Shown here: piece by piece, positions 1 through 8,183 of the stretch | Layout of the letters: every line of letters begins with the position of its first letter | How positions within the stretch are numbered: the stretch's first letter is position 1 | Source of the DNA: Verrucomicrobiia bacterium | GTDB lineage: Bacteria; Verrucomicrobiota; Verrucomicrobiia; Limisphaerales; UBA11358 | NCBI GenBank assembly: GCA_025451535.1 | Contig: JANWKE010000097.1 | Location: 1-41,711 of the forward strand | DNA: 41,711 bases | Direction: 5' to 3' | The notes under the pieces: model-generated | Told to the model about the DNA's origin: nothing | Seen by the model: the letters and a program-made list of their open reading frames with translations, nothing else | Databases searched by the model: none | Position numbers and translations under genes: made by a program

Positions 1-483
1 GTGCGCTCTTACCGCACCTTTTCACCATCACCGACTGTAGCGGCGGTCTGTGACCGTCGTGCTCTTCGGCGCTCACAGAGCGCCGCTACAATTTAGGCTG
101 TCTGTTTTCTGTGGCACTGTCCGTCGGAAAACCTCTCGATTTTCCGCCCGCGTGTATCCTTGTTTGGCGACGGTCATAGACCGCTGCTACAAGGTTACGC
201 GGCATCGCGCCCTTTGGTGTTCGGACTTTCCTCCCCCGTCCCGCAAAGCGGGCCGGAAGCGATTCTCCACCCTTCCAAAACCGCTCATAATATAAAGTGA
301 CCGGTGACGGGTGACAAGTGGCAAGAAACCGTGGCGCCTCCTGACCTAAAGTTTGGAGTCCTGCGTTTACGCGGTTCCGGGCCGCCTGAAGGCGGAACTC
401 CGAGCGAATTCAGGATAGTACCGAAGCCGTGGTCTGCGCCGCGGGAAACTCCTGTCACATGTCACTCGACACTTGTCACAGAT
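1..483. repeat. Gene-free region rich in nested palindromic repeats
   Basis: No convincing gene is visible here; the short open frames have no recognisable composition or start signal. The DNA is dominated by inverted repeats. Positions 36-45 (TGTAGCGGCG) pair with 81-90, enclosing two smaller hairpins: CGGTC-TGT-GACCG at 44-56 and GGCGCTC-ACA-GAGCGCC at 68-84. A related inverted unit lies at 171-191 (CGGTC-ATA-GACCG then CTGCTACA). CGGAAAA/TTTTCCG pair at about 124-145. CCGCC-TGAA-GGCGG lies near 390-403. GTGAC/TGACAAGTG motifs near 300-322 recur in inverted form near 452-480. The pattern suggests dispersed REP-like elements; copy number cannot be checked here. Confidence 0.7.
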
Positions 484-1212
484 TCACTCTGTCGCAGCCA
501 GCGCCATGTCACGGGTGTAATACAAAATCCGGCCGCAGTTTGAGCAGGCCACGATTTCCTGTTGTGACCGGCAGGTGACGAGGACCTGTGGCGGCAATTT
601 CATGTGGCAGCCGCCGCACACGCCGTTATCCACGCCGACGATGACGTTATCACCCCTGTTCCTGAGCAGCCGTTCGTAGCGCGTGCGCGCTGTTTCCTCC
701 ACCGCTGCCGCCAGCTCCGCGCGTCCGGTTTGCAATTCGGCGAGCTCTTTCTTCAAATTTGCCTCGCGCTGGTCCAGTTGCGCGACCTGGCTGTCCATCA
801 GTTTTTTCGCCTCGTTGGCTTCCTGGGTTGCACGGGTGATTTCCTTTTGGGCGGCCTCGCCCTGTTCCATCAAAACAATTTCCTGGTCCTCGATCTTGAC
901 GATGTCTGCCTTGCACAGGTCGATTTCATGGGCCAGCGCGCGATACTCCTCGTTCTTGCGCGTCTGCAGCTGCTGGTTGGCATATTTCTCGATCTGCGTT
1001 TTTTTGGCCTCGACGTCGAGTTCGAGCCGTTTGCGTTCGGATTCGATTTGTTTGATGCGATTTTTGGCGGCGTCCAGTTGGGTCTGTGCCGTGGCGGCCT
1101 TGGTGCGGAGGGTTTCACGTTCCGGCCCGATGTGACCCAACTCCTGTTGGACGCGGCGGATTTTCCGGTCGCGATCCTGTAGAATCAGAAGTTTCTCAAT
1201 CGCCTCAAGCAT
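484..1212 (-). CDS. Coiled-coil zinc-ribbon protein (DUF164 / CT398-like family)
   Basis: 242 aa. Residues about 1-180 are strongly charged and heptad-like (many E, K, Q, R), indicating a long antiparallel coiled coil. The C-terminus carries a four-cysteine zinc ribbon: CGGC followed about 20 residues later by CSNC and a GRILYY ending. This order is typical of the DUF164/C4-type zinc-ribbon family, which is thought to bind nucleic acid or act as an adaptor; its exact role is unsettled. The ATG at 1212 is used; no clear Shine-Dalgarno precedes it. It is transcribed divergently from pta with about 116 bp between the starts. Downstream lies only the palindrome-rich region. Confidence 0.85.
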   Translation of the reverse strand: MLEAIEKLLILQDRDRKIRRVQQELGHIGPERETLRTKAATAQTQLDAAKNRIKQIESERKRLELDVEAKKTQIEKYANQQLQTRKNEEYRALAHEIDLCKADIVKIEDQEIVLMEQGEAAQKEITRATQEANEAKKLMDSQVAQLDQREANLKKELAELQTGRAELAAAVEETARTRYERLLRNRGDNVIVGVDNGVCGGCHMKLPPQVLVTCRSQQEIVACSNCGRILYYTRDMALAATE

Positions 1213-1328
1213 TGAACTGTAAAGTGTAGCAACCTTTGGCGTTCAAGTCAATGCGGGGTAATTGGCGGCGTGGTGTCCATGCGGCAAATTCATTTTGCAG
1301 TTTCGGATTTCGCCGTTAACCTGTTGCC

Positions 1329-2381
1329 ATGCGTTTTATTGGCAGTGTCATCGAAAAATTGCAGCGGCACCCGAAGCGGGTGGTTTTTCCCGAGGGCGAG
1401 GAACCACGCATCCTGCAGGCGGCCCGGCAGTTTTATGCCCTGCGGCTGGGGGCGCCCATCGTGCTTGGTGATGCGGCCAAAATAAAGGCCGTCGCCGATG
1501 GGCTGGGCATCCCCCTCGAAGGCATCCGGATCATCAACCCGCCGGTGAGCGAGGAACTGGAGAATTTCGCCAACCGCTTTTTCCGGTTGCGCCGGGAAAA
1601 AGGCGTGAAGGCGCCGGAAGCGCGCGAGGCCATGCTGCAGCCGAATTATTTCGGCACGATGATGCTGGCCATGCACCAGGCCGATGGTGTGACTTCCGGC
1701 GCGTCGCACATCACCAGCAGCCTGCTGCGGCCGCTGTTCCAAATCATCAAACCCGCGCCGAACATCACCACGGCCTCGTCCTGCATGGTGATGGAAGTCG
1801 AGGACACGCGCATCGGCGAGCAGGGCGTGTTGTTCCTGGCCGATTGCGGCGTCATCCCGGACCCGACCGTGGATCAACTGGCGGACATTGCTGTTTCCAC
1901 CGCGCAGCTTGCCCGGCATATGCTCGGTGTGCGTTCACGCGTGGCGTTGCTGTCCTTTTCCACCAAAGGCAGCGCGGCGCATCCGTCCGTCGGCAAGATC
2001 CAAGCGGCCACTGCCATGGCCCGGCGCAAGGCCGAACAGATGTTTTTGGAAGCCGACTTCGATGGCGAATTGCAGGTGGACGCCGCGCTTGCGCCGGAAA
2101 TCGCCGAACGCAAGCTGCACGACAGCAAGGTGGCCGGAAAAGCGAACGTGTTGATTTTCCCCGACCTTAATTCGGGCAACATTGCCAGCAAACTGGTCCG
2201 GCTGGTTGGCCACGCCAACGCCTACGGCCAGATCTTGCTGGGCTTGAACCGGCCCGCCGCAGACGTTTCGCGCGGTTCGACCGCGCATGACATTCTCGGC
2301 GTGGCCGCGATCGTCGGCGTCCAGGCGGTTGATTACCAGAAACTTTATCCGGGCGCGGACGCGCATTTGCCGGGAGAATGA
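1329..2381 (+). CDS. pta: Phosphate acetyltransferase, catalytic domain only
   Basis: 350 aa. Converts acetyl-CoA and phosphate to acetyl phosphate and CoA in the cytosol (Pta step of acetate metabolism). The whole protein matches the PTA_PTB fold: N-terminal RVVFPEGEEPRILQAA, the central ADGVTSGASHITSSLLRP segment, AAHPSVGKIQAAT, and the C-terminal NVLIFPDLNSGNIASKL and GLNRPAADVSRGST motifs. It lacks the N-terminal P-loop and DRTGG regions of the 714-residue enterobacterial Pta. Those regions are encoded by the next gene downstream, so the enzyme appears to be split. Start ATG follows a short AT-richer leader. Family assignment is firm; substrate preference for acetyl over other acyl groups is inferred. 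Confidence 0.93.
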   Translation: MRFIGSVIEKLQRHPKRVVFPEGEEPRILQAARQFYALRLGAPIVLGDAAKIKAVADGLGIPLEGIRIINPPVSEELENFANRFFRLRREKGVKAPEAREAMLQPNYFGTMMLAMHQADGVTSGASHITSSLLRPLFQIIKPAPNITTASSCMVMEVEDTRIGEQGVLFLADCGVIPDPTVDQLADIAVSTAQLARHMLGVRSRVALLSFSTKGSAAHPSVGKIQAATAMARRKAEQMFLEADFDGELQVDAALAPEIAERKLHDSKVAGKANVLIFPDLNSGNIASKLVRLVGHANAYGQILLGLNRPAADVSRGSTAHDILGVAAIVGVQAVDYQKLYPGADAHLPGE

Positions 2382-2464
2382 TTCAGTTGTAAACTTGTTC
2401 TTAATCCTGATCGTAATCGTAGAATTGAGATTAAGAGGAAGATTACGATTAAGACGAGATTGAA
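2382..2464 (+). repeat. AT-rich spacer with GATTAAG/GATTACGA inverted repeats
   Basis: The spacer between pta and its partner gene is much more AT-rich than its surroundings. It contains ATCGTAATC at 2410-2418 paired with GATTACGAT at 2441-2449, plus repeated TTAATC, GATTAAG and AGATT words on both strands. It could form a hairpin in the pta transcript or be a low-complexity intergenic repeat. No T-run follows, so an intrinsic terminator is not supported. Confidence 0.45.
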
Positions 2465-3559
2465 GTGAATACAGAAACTCCGCGCGTTTTCATTGCTGCC
2501 ACCCGCCAGAACGACGGCAAAACGACCGTGTCGCTCGGCCTGATCGCCGCCTTGCAGGAACATTTCCCGCGCATCGGTTACATCAAGCCCGTCGGCCAGC
2601 GCTTCATCGAAGTCGAGGAGCAGAAAATTGACGAGGACACCGTGCTCATGGACGCGGTGTACCGGATGAACTGCCCGCTCGTGGACATGAGCCCGATTGC
2701 CGTCGAACCGGATTTCACGCGCAAATACCTCCAGGCGTCGAACAACGAGGCGCTGGTTAAAAGGATCCAGAAGGCGTTCGACCGCGTTGCCTGGGAAAAA
2801 GATTTTGTCCTGTGCGAAGGCTCCGGCCACGCCGGGGTCGGTTCGGTGTTCGATTTGTCGAACGCGCAAGTGGCGAAAATTCTCGGTTGCAAGGTCATCA
2901 TCGTCAGCCAGGGCGGCATCGGCAAACCGATTGATGAAGTTGCGCTCAACCAGGCGTTGTTTGAAAAGGAAGGCGTCGAGATCATCGGCGTCATGCTCAA
3001 CAAGGTGCTGCCGGACAAGGTGGATTACGTCACCGATTTCGCCCGGCGCGGCTTGAAGCGCAAGGGCCTGGAACTGCTCGGCGTTCTGCCGTATGAACCC
3101 ATCCTGGGCAGCCCGTCGGTGGATTTAATCCGCGAGGAATTGCACGCCGAACAGTTGAACACGCCGGCGACGCTGAACAACATGGTGGATGACGTCATCA
3201 TCGGCGCCATGGGCGCGCAAAACGCGATGCAGTTTTTCAAACGCGGGGTGCTGCTCATCACGCCCGGCGATCGCGAGGACATTCTGCTGGCGGCCGGCGC
3301 CGCGACGATGCCGCAAAGCGAGGACAAAATGGCAGGGATCATCCTGACCGGCGGCCTGCGCCCCAATGAAGCCATCCTGAAAGCCCTGCAAACGCTGCCC
3401 ATTCCCGTATTGCTGGCCAAGGCGGACAGTTACCAGGTCGCCTCCAAGGTGCACAACCTCACCGTCAAAACGCGGCCGAATGACGCGGAAAAAATTTCGC
3501 TCATTCGCAACCTGGTTGCCCAAAATGTAAACGTGAAAAAAATTATCAACGCTTTGTAG
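2465..3559 (+). CDS. P-loop/DRTGG protein, detached N-terminal half of phosphotransacetylase
   Basis: 364 aa, GTG start. Residues about 7-230 form a BioD/CobB-like P-loop domain (AAA_26): VFIAATRQNDGKTTVSLGL contains the nucleotide-binding GKTT, and FVLCEGSGHAG resembles the domain's second conserved segment. Residues about 230-360 match a DRTGG domain (GALTPGDRED-like stretch here read as VLLITPGDREDILLAA, then AGIILTGGLRPN). In long Pta proteins these two domains precede the catalytic domain and have regulatory and oligomerisation roles. Here they are a separate gene immediately after pta, and it overlaps nothing but lies 1 bp before hisC. Direct binding to Pta is inference. Confidence 0.85.
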   Translation: MNTETPRVFIAATRQNDGKTTVSLGLIAALQEHFPRIGYIKPVGQRFIEVEEQKIDEDTVLMDAVYRMNCPLVDMSPIAVEPDFTRKYLQASNNEALVKRIQKAFDRVAWEKDFVLCEGSGHAGVGSVFDLSNAQVAKILGCKVIIVSQGGIGKPIDEVALNQALFEKEGVEIIGVMLNKVLPDKVDYVTDFARRGLKRKGLELLGVLPYEPILGSPSVDLIREELHAEQLNTPATLNNMVDDVIIGAMGAQNAMQFFKRGVLLITPGDREDILLAAGAATMPQSEDKMAGIILTGGLRPNEAILKALQTLPIPVLLAKADSYQVASKVHNLTVKTRPNDAEKISLIRNLVAQNVNVKKIINAL

Positions 3560-3560
3560 A

Positions 3561-4673
3561 ATGCCAACGCCGTTGCCACTCAATCCGAATTTAAAAAATC
3601 TGCCAGTGTACCAGCCGGGCCGGCCGATTGAGGAAGTCGCCCGCGAACTCGGCCTGCCCGCCGAGGGCATCATCAAGGTCGCGTCGAATGAAAATCCATT
3701 CGGCCCGTCGCCCCTCGCCATCGCCGCCATGCAAAAGGCGCTCGCCGGTGTAAATCTTTATCCCGACGGCAACGCGTTTTACCTCAAGCAAAAGCTGGCG
3801 GCCAAACTTGGAGTTGAACCGGCAAATTTAATTCTGGGCAATGGCTCGAACGAAATCATCGAATTCGCCGGCCACGCGCTGCTCGGTGGCGATGGCGCCC
3901 CTGCCACTCCGGACGTGGTCGTATCGCAATACTGTTTCGCGGTTTATCCCATCGTCACCGCGCTGTTCGGGGCGAACCTGATTACCGTGCCGGCGAGGAA
4001 TTACAGCCATGACTTGCCGGCCATGCTGCGGGCCATCACGCCGCGTACCCGCATCGTGTTCGTAGCCAACCCGAACAATCCCACCGGCACCCTCGCGCCG
4101 CGCGAGGAGGTCATCCAGTTCGTCAACGACGTGCCGGACGACGTGTTGCTGGTAATGGACGAGGCTTACCTTGATTTTTTGAACGACCCGCTGGACCTGG
4201 TTCCGCTCGTGCGCCTCGGCACGAGGCCGAACCTGATTTTGATGCGGACGTTCTCGAAGATTTATGGATTGGCCGGATTGCGCATTGGTTACGGCATCGG
4301 CAATCCTGAACTGGTCGCCGCGCTGGAAAAAATCCGGCAGCCGTTCAATATCAACCTGCTGGCGCAAACCGCCGCCCTCGCCGCGCTGGATGACGTTGAG
4401 CACGTTCGTAAAACGCGCGTGAATAATTCCGCAGGGCTGGAATTTTTCAAACGCGCGTTCCGCGATTTGAAACTCGAATACGTCCCGTCGTTCGCCAACT
4501 TCATCCTGGTCCGCGTTGGCGACGGGCAGCGTGTTTTTGACGCGATGCAAAAGCAGGGCGTGATTGTTCGTCCGATGGGCGGCTACCAACTGCCGGAGTG
4601 GATCCGCATTTCCATCGGCACGCCAGCGGAAAACGAGCGATGTCTGGCGGCGTTGAAGATGGCGGTTAAATAA
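3561..4673 (+). CDS. hisC: Histidinol-phosphate aminotransferase
   Basis: 370 aa. PLP-dependent class I/II aminotransferase that makes histidinol phosphate from imidazole-acetol phosphate in histidine synthesis. Visible hallmarks are SNENPFGPSP near the N-terminus, LGNGSNEIIE, VANPNNPTGT, MDEAYLDF, and the PLP-lysine region TFSKIYGLAGLRIGYG. Start ATG lies 1 bp after the previous stop codon (TAGAATG), so translation is probably coupled to the DRTGG gene, although the pathways are unrelated. Length is normal for the family. A related aromatic aminotransferase activity cannot be excluded from sequence alone. Confidence 0.93.
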   Translation: MPTPLPLNPNLKNLPVYQPGRPIEEVARELGLPAEGIIKVASNENPFGPSPLAIAAMQKALAGVNLYPDGNAFYLKQKLAAKLGVEPANLILGNGSNEIIEFAGHALLGGDGAPATPDVVVSQYCFAVYPIVTALFGANLITVPARNYSHDLPAMLRAITPRTRIVFVANPNNPTGTLAPREEVIQFVNDVPDDVLLVMDEAYLDFLNDPLDLVPLVRLGTRPNLILMRTFSKIYGLAGLRIGYGIGNPELVAALEKIRQPFNINLLAQTAALAALDDVEHVRKTRVNNSAGLEFFKRAFRDLKLEYVPSFANFILVRVGDGQRVFDAMQKQGVIVRPMGGYQLPEWIRISIGTPAENERCLAALKMAVK

Positions 4674-4676
4674 AGA

Positions 4677-4895
4677 CCCGCATCTTGCGGGACACCGTAT
4701 TTAAAGCCCCGTCAGGGGCAAAATCTTTGCAGAAAGTGTTCCGATAAATCTTTCAAGCTCCATCGGAGCGGCGTCTTCTGCGGACGAATTATTTTCAAAA
4801 CGAACCCGGATGATTTCCTGAATATACCGCCAGACGGGGCTGGATTTCGTTCTGGTTGATGAACCACAAAGATGCCGCGCCTACGGCGTTATCTT
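4677..4895. repeat. Series of different short palindromes between hisC and the LemA gene
   Basis: Three compact hairpins follow hisC: CCCGCA-TCT-TGCGGG at 4677-4691, GCCCC-GTCA-GGGGC at 4706-4719 and GCTCC-ATC-GGAGC at 4757-4769. A fourth structure, AAGAT...CGCC-TAC-GGCG...ATCTT at about 4869-4895, lies just beyond the stop of the minus-strand LemA gene. The region separates two convergent transcripts, so some of these may end transcription. None carries a good T-run, and the style matches REP-like units seen elsewhere in the window. Confidence 0.6.
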
Positions 4896-4898
4896 CAA

Positions 4899-5477
4899 TT
4901 ACGACGCCGCGAAATCCACGTTCGGCACGTCCCGGACCGACGGCGGCACGCTGAAAAAGTCGCCCTCCGATTTGAAGCCAAACATGTTCGCCACAAGGTT
5001 GCTGGGGAACGTTTCGCATTTGTTGCGGTAGTCGCGCACGTTGCCGTTGTAAAACCGGCGAGCGGCCTGGATCCGGTCCTCGGTGTTGACGAGTTCCGTC
5101 TGCAGCTTGAGAAAATTCTGGTCGGCCTTGAGCTGCGGATAATTCTCCACCACCACGAGCAGTTGTTTCAGCGCGTCCACCAGCTGGACTTCGTCGCGGG
5201 ACTGGTCGGCCACCGGGCCGTTGTTGGCGGCGCAGCGATTGCGCAGCTCGGTGACGCGCTCCAGCGTCTCGCGTTCGTGCGCAGCGTAACCCTTGACTGC
5301 GGCCACGAGGTTCGGAATGAGGTCGTAGCGGCGTTTCAATTCCACGTCCACGTCGCTCCACGATTCGCGGATATAATTGCGCAGGGCGACGAGCGCGTTG
5401 TATTGCGCCAGCACGTACACGAACGGCAGCAAAACGATCGCGGCGCAAATGATCAAAATGACAATTGAGGTATTCAC
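4899..5477 (-). CDS. lemA: LemA family membrane protein
   Basis: 192 aa, GTG start. One N-terminal membrane anchor (residues about 5-25, MNTSIVILIICAAIVLLPF) is followed by the family's helical domain: YNALVALRNYIRESWSDVDVELKRRYDLIPNLVAAVKGYA and later NTEDRIQAARRFYNGNVRDYRN and FPSNLVANMFGF. LemA proteins are inner-membrane proteins of uncertain function, often paired with other membrane proteins or peptidases. The gene overlaps the stop of the upstream gene by GTGA, which implies coupled translation. The C-terminus FFSVPPSVRDVPNVDF is typical. Function beyond membrane association is not assignable. Confidence 0.92.
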   Translation of the reverse strand: MNTSIVILIICAAIVLLPFVYVLAQYNALVALRNYIRESWSDVDVELKRRYDLIPNLVAAVKGYAAHERETLERVTELRNRCAANNGPVADQSRDEVQLVDALKQLLVVVENYPQLKADQNFLKLQTELVNTEDRIQAARRFYNGNVRDYRNKCETFPSNLVANMFGFKSEGDFFSVPPSVRDVPNVDFAAS

Positions 5478-6163
5478 GCGTTTTGAGTGAACAGGTACTC
5501 CGGCAGGCGCGAACGGATTTCCACCAGCCGCTGTAAATTGGCTTCAATCTGTTCGACCGAGAGGCGGGTGGCGAAGGCCAGTGCCAGCACCTGGTTCTCG
5601 ATTTCGATGCTCAGGTCGCGATTGGCCAGCAGATATTCCATCATCCGCGCATTGCAGACGTCATAGGCGAATTTTTTGTCGGGCGACCGCACGTTGAAGG
5701 CCCTGGAGAATTCGGCCGACTCGAACTTGATGTCCTGGTAGCCGAACACTTCAGCGACTCTCGTGAACAAATTTTCGCGACGGATGGTCAGGTCCGGGAA
5801 GACCATCGGCAGCGTCAAAATGAAGAAGGAAAACCAATGGTCTTCCTTGTGCGTCCCGCTCTTGTCGGTGTGATAGGTGGCGTAATGGTAGTCGAATGCG
5901 AGGATTTCATTTTGCTGATAATTCCCCGCCAGCACGTTGGCGGCGTAGCGGTCGTCGCCCTGGGCCAGTTGTTTGAGAAAGCCGTAGCGATCCGGGAGTT
6001 CGCAATCTTCCGCCGCGCTGAAATTCAGACCGAGTCGCAGCGCCAGCTCGTTCAGACCCTCCAGCCGCTTCTGCGACTGAATCCAGCCGTAGATGACGCT
6101 GATGGCGATAATCACCACCACCACCACCACAAAGGGCATGACGAATGGCATATGGGTTTGCAT
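5474..6163 (-). CDS. Membrane-anchored protein of unknown function, LemA partner
   Basis: 229 aa. A hydrophobic anchor spans residues about 6-26, followed by a soluble domain of about 200 residues rich in aromatic and acidic residues. The layout resembles DUF3137-type proteins, which are commonly encoded next to lemA; I regard that as a family-level resemblance only. A central polar DKSGTHKEDHWFSFF region and the NLFTRVAEVFGYQDIKFESAEFSR segment are the most distinctive parts. It is the first gene of a two-gene minus-strand operon with lemA (4-bp overlap). The start at 6163 is ATG. It is divergent from argA with about 170 bp between the starts. Confidence 0.75.
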   Translation of the reverse strand: MQTHMPFVMPFVVVVVVIIAISVIYGWIQSQKRLEGLNELALRLGLNFSAAEDCELPDRYGFLKQLAQGDDRYAANVLAGNYQQNEILAFDYHYATYHTDKSGTHKEDHWFSFFILTLPMVFPDLTIRRENLFTRVAEVFGYQDIKFESAEFSRAFNVRSPDKKFAYDVCNARMMEYLLANRDLSIEIENQVLALAFATRLSVEQIEANLQRLVEIRSRLPEYLFTQNA

Positions 6164-6334
6164 AAGGTTCTTCTAATCTGAAATCCGCAGCCAGGCCATT
6201 ACAATTTCCTGGATTTTCTCCACGCCCCGCGGCGAGTCGGGAAGGCGAAATCCGTTTTGGACAAGAAATAATTATTTGAATCCAGCCGAAAAATGAATAC
6301 TTGTTGGGCGTTGCGATTGAATGATTAACCAAAC
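6164..6334. promoter_or_regulatory. Divergent promoter region between the LemA operon and argA
   Basis: 171 bp carry the promoters of two divergent transcripts. The half near argA is AT-rich and holds three TGAAT words in the same orientation at 6277-6281, 6294-6298 and 6318-6322. TGAAT is the half-site of the classical ARG box, but no matching ATTCA half-site is correctly spaced, so arginine control is only a possibility. No confident -35/-10 pair could be assigned. Confidence 0.3.
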
Positions 6335-7615
6335 GTGAAACCGACCGACCTGCGGGGCATCCTGCAATATATTCCGCAATTCCGCGACCGGACGTTCATC
6401 CTGGCCGTGGACGGCGCGATTGTCACCGACGAAAACTTCGCCACGCTGCTGCTGGATGTGGCGGTGCTGCGGTCGCTGAACATTCGCGTGGTGCTCGTGC
6501 ACGGCGCGTCGGCTCAGATCAAGGCGCTCGCCGAGGAACAAAAAATCACTCCGTCCAATCTCGACGGCTCCGGCATCACGGACGCCGGCACGCTCCAGCT
6601 CGCGCTCACCGCCGCCAACCGGCTGACGCACGAAATCCTCGAAGGCCTTTCGGCCAACGACCTGCGCGCCGCCAGCACAAACGTCATTATCGCGCATCCG
6701 ATGGGCATCATTCAGGGCGTGGACCATTTGTTCACCGGCAAAGTCGAGCGCGTCGACACCGGATTGCTCCAGACGTTGCTGGCGCAGGACGTCGTTCCCG
6801 TCATTCCGCCGCTCGGTTTTGACGGTGACGGCAAGACGTACCGCGTGAATTCCGACGGTGTGGCCGTGGCCGTGGCCGAGGCGCTCAAAGCCATCAAACT
6901 CATTTTCATCACGGCGCAGGACGGTTTGCGCTACAACCAGCAGCTCATCCGGCAGATGCTCGTGTCCGAATTGCAGAACCTGCTGCAACAAAACAGCGCC
7001 GGATTCACGCCGGAAATTCTGTCCAAGGCGCAACACGCCGCCTTGGCCTGCAAAGCCGGCGTCCCGCGCGTCCATATCATCAACGGCAGGGTGGATGAGG
7101 GTTTGCTCGCGGAGGTATTTTCCAACGACGGCATCGGCACACTCATCTACGCAAACGAATATCAGCAAATCCGGCCGGCCCGGAAAAAGGATGTGCGGGC
7201 CATTCAATTGCTGACCAAGGCCGCCGTCGAAGCGGATGAACTGGTCAAGCGCAGCAAAGCGGCCATCGAAAAAAATCTCGGCGACTATTTCATTTTTGAA
7301 ATTGATAAAAACCCGGTTGCGTGCGCGGCGTTGCACGTTTATCCCGAACAGAAGAAGGGCGAACTGGCGTGTCTTTACGTCAATTCATCGCATGAGAACC
7401 AGGGTATCGGGCGAAAACTGATTCAGTTCGTCGAAAACAAGGCGCGCGAAACGGGGTTGAACGACCTCATCACGCTCTCCACGCAGGCGTTCACCTACTT
7501 TCAGTCCAAGGGTGGTTTTGCCGAGGGCACGCCGGACGATTTGCCGGCCGTCCGCCGCGAGAAATATGAGCAGAGCGGACGGAACTCAAAGATCCTTGTG
7601 AAGAAATTGAAATAA
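6335..7615 (+). CDS. argA: N-acetylglutamate synthase (kinase-like domain + GNAT)
   Basis: 426 aa, GTG start. Catalyses the first step of arginine synthesis, acetyl-CoA + glutamate to N-acetylglutamate. Residues about 1-275 form an amino-acid-kinase fold (FILAVDGAIV, VVLVHGASAQIKAL, MGIIQGVDHLFTGKVERVD, VIPPLGFDGDGKTYRVN), which in ArgA usually serves arginine binding. Residues about 280-425 are a GNAT acetyltransferase with the acetyl-CoA loop NQGIGRKLIQFVE and the ending TQAFTYFQSKGGFAEG. This two-domain order is that of classical bacterial ArgA. The L,D-transpeptidase gene starts 6 bp downstream. argH lies 30 kb away, so the arginine genes are scattered. Confidence 0.9.
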   Translation: MKPTDLRGILQYIPQFRDRTFILAVDGAIVTDENFATLLLDVAVLRSLNIRVVLVHGASAQIKALAEEQKITPSNLDGSGITDAGTLQLALTAANRLTHEILEGLSANDLRAASTNVIIAHPMGIIQGVDHLFTGKVERVDTGLLQTLLAQDVVPVIPPLGFDGDGKTYRVNSDGVAVAVAEALKAIKLIFITAQDGLRYNQQLIRQMLVSELQNLLQQNSAGFTPEILSKAQHAALACKAGVPRVHIINGRVDEGLLAEVFSNDGIGTLIYANEYQQIRPARKKDVRAIQLLTKAAVEADELVKRSKAAIEKNLGDYFIFEIDKNPVACAALHVYPEQKKGELACLYVNSSHENQGIGRKLIQFVENKARETGLNDLITLSTQAFTYFQSKGGFAEGTPDDLPAVRREKYEQSGRNSKILVKKLK

Positions 7616-7621
7616 TCGGCC

Positions 7622-8170
7622 ATGCCAGGAACTTCTTCAGGTTTATTGGCTGATGGCCTTCGCAAATGCCGGCAGCTTGGCGTTCCGCCGACACGCCGGG
7701 CTTTGCTGGTGAACGTTGCGGACCAAACTGTCTCACTTTTTGAAAAACTCTCTGCGACCTGGCATCCTGGCGGTGAAACACGTTGTTCCACTTCGCGTTT
7801 CGGCATCGGGCAGACGGAAGGCTCGAATGGCACACCGCTGGGATTGCATCGCGTTGTGGAAAAAATCGGCGGCGGCTGGCCGGCCGGAACGGTTTTCAAA
7901 GGCCGCCGGCCCATCGGCTACACCTGGAAGGGAATGCCGGACGCCAAAATCACCACCCGCATTCTCTGGCTGGAAGGACTCGAACCCGGCTTCAATCGCG
8001 GCGGCAACGTGGATTCGCACGCGCGCTACATCTACATCCACGGCACGGCCGACCAGATGAGCATCGGCAAGCCGATGTCCTGCGGTTGCATCCATCTGAC
8101 GGATGGCGATTTAATTCCTCTCTTCGATTTGCTGCCCAGCGGCACACTGGTATGGATTTTCGACAAATGA
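7622..8170 (+). CDS. L,D-transpeptidase (YkuD domain) with unusual SCGC active-site motif
   Basis: 182 aa. YkuD-fold protein; members cross-link peptidoglycan stem peptides. The catalytic signature lies at H140 (YIYIHGT) through S153-C154-G155-C156 (SCGCIHL), with C156 as the expected nucleophile. The usual motif is SHGC, so the His is replaced by Cys. No clear signal peptide or membrane anchor is seen; the N-terminus (PPTRRALLVNVADQTVSLFE) runs straight into the domain, as in short YkuD proteins. The ATG is 6 bp after the argA stop, so it is likely co-transcribed. Periplasmic location would be expected but export is not evident from the sequence. Confidence 0.8.
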   Translation: MPGTSSGLLADGLRKCRQLGVPPTRRALLVNVADQTVSLFEKLSATWHPGGETRCSTSRFGIGQTEGSNGTPLGLHRVVEKIGGGWPAGTVFKGRRPIGYTWKGMPDAKITTRILWLEGLEPGFNRGGNVDSHARYIYIHGTADQMSIGKPMSCGCIHLTDGDLIPLFDLLPSGTLVWIFDK

Positions 8171-8183
8171 TTCGCAGCATGCA

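Noticed and set aside
1-483. RNase P RNA or another structured RNA downstream of the DUF164 gene
   Set aside because: RNase P RNA is sometimes found near this gene in other phyla, but no conserved rnpB core motifs were seen.
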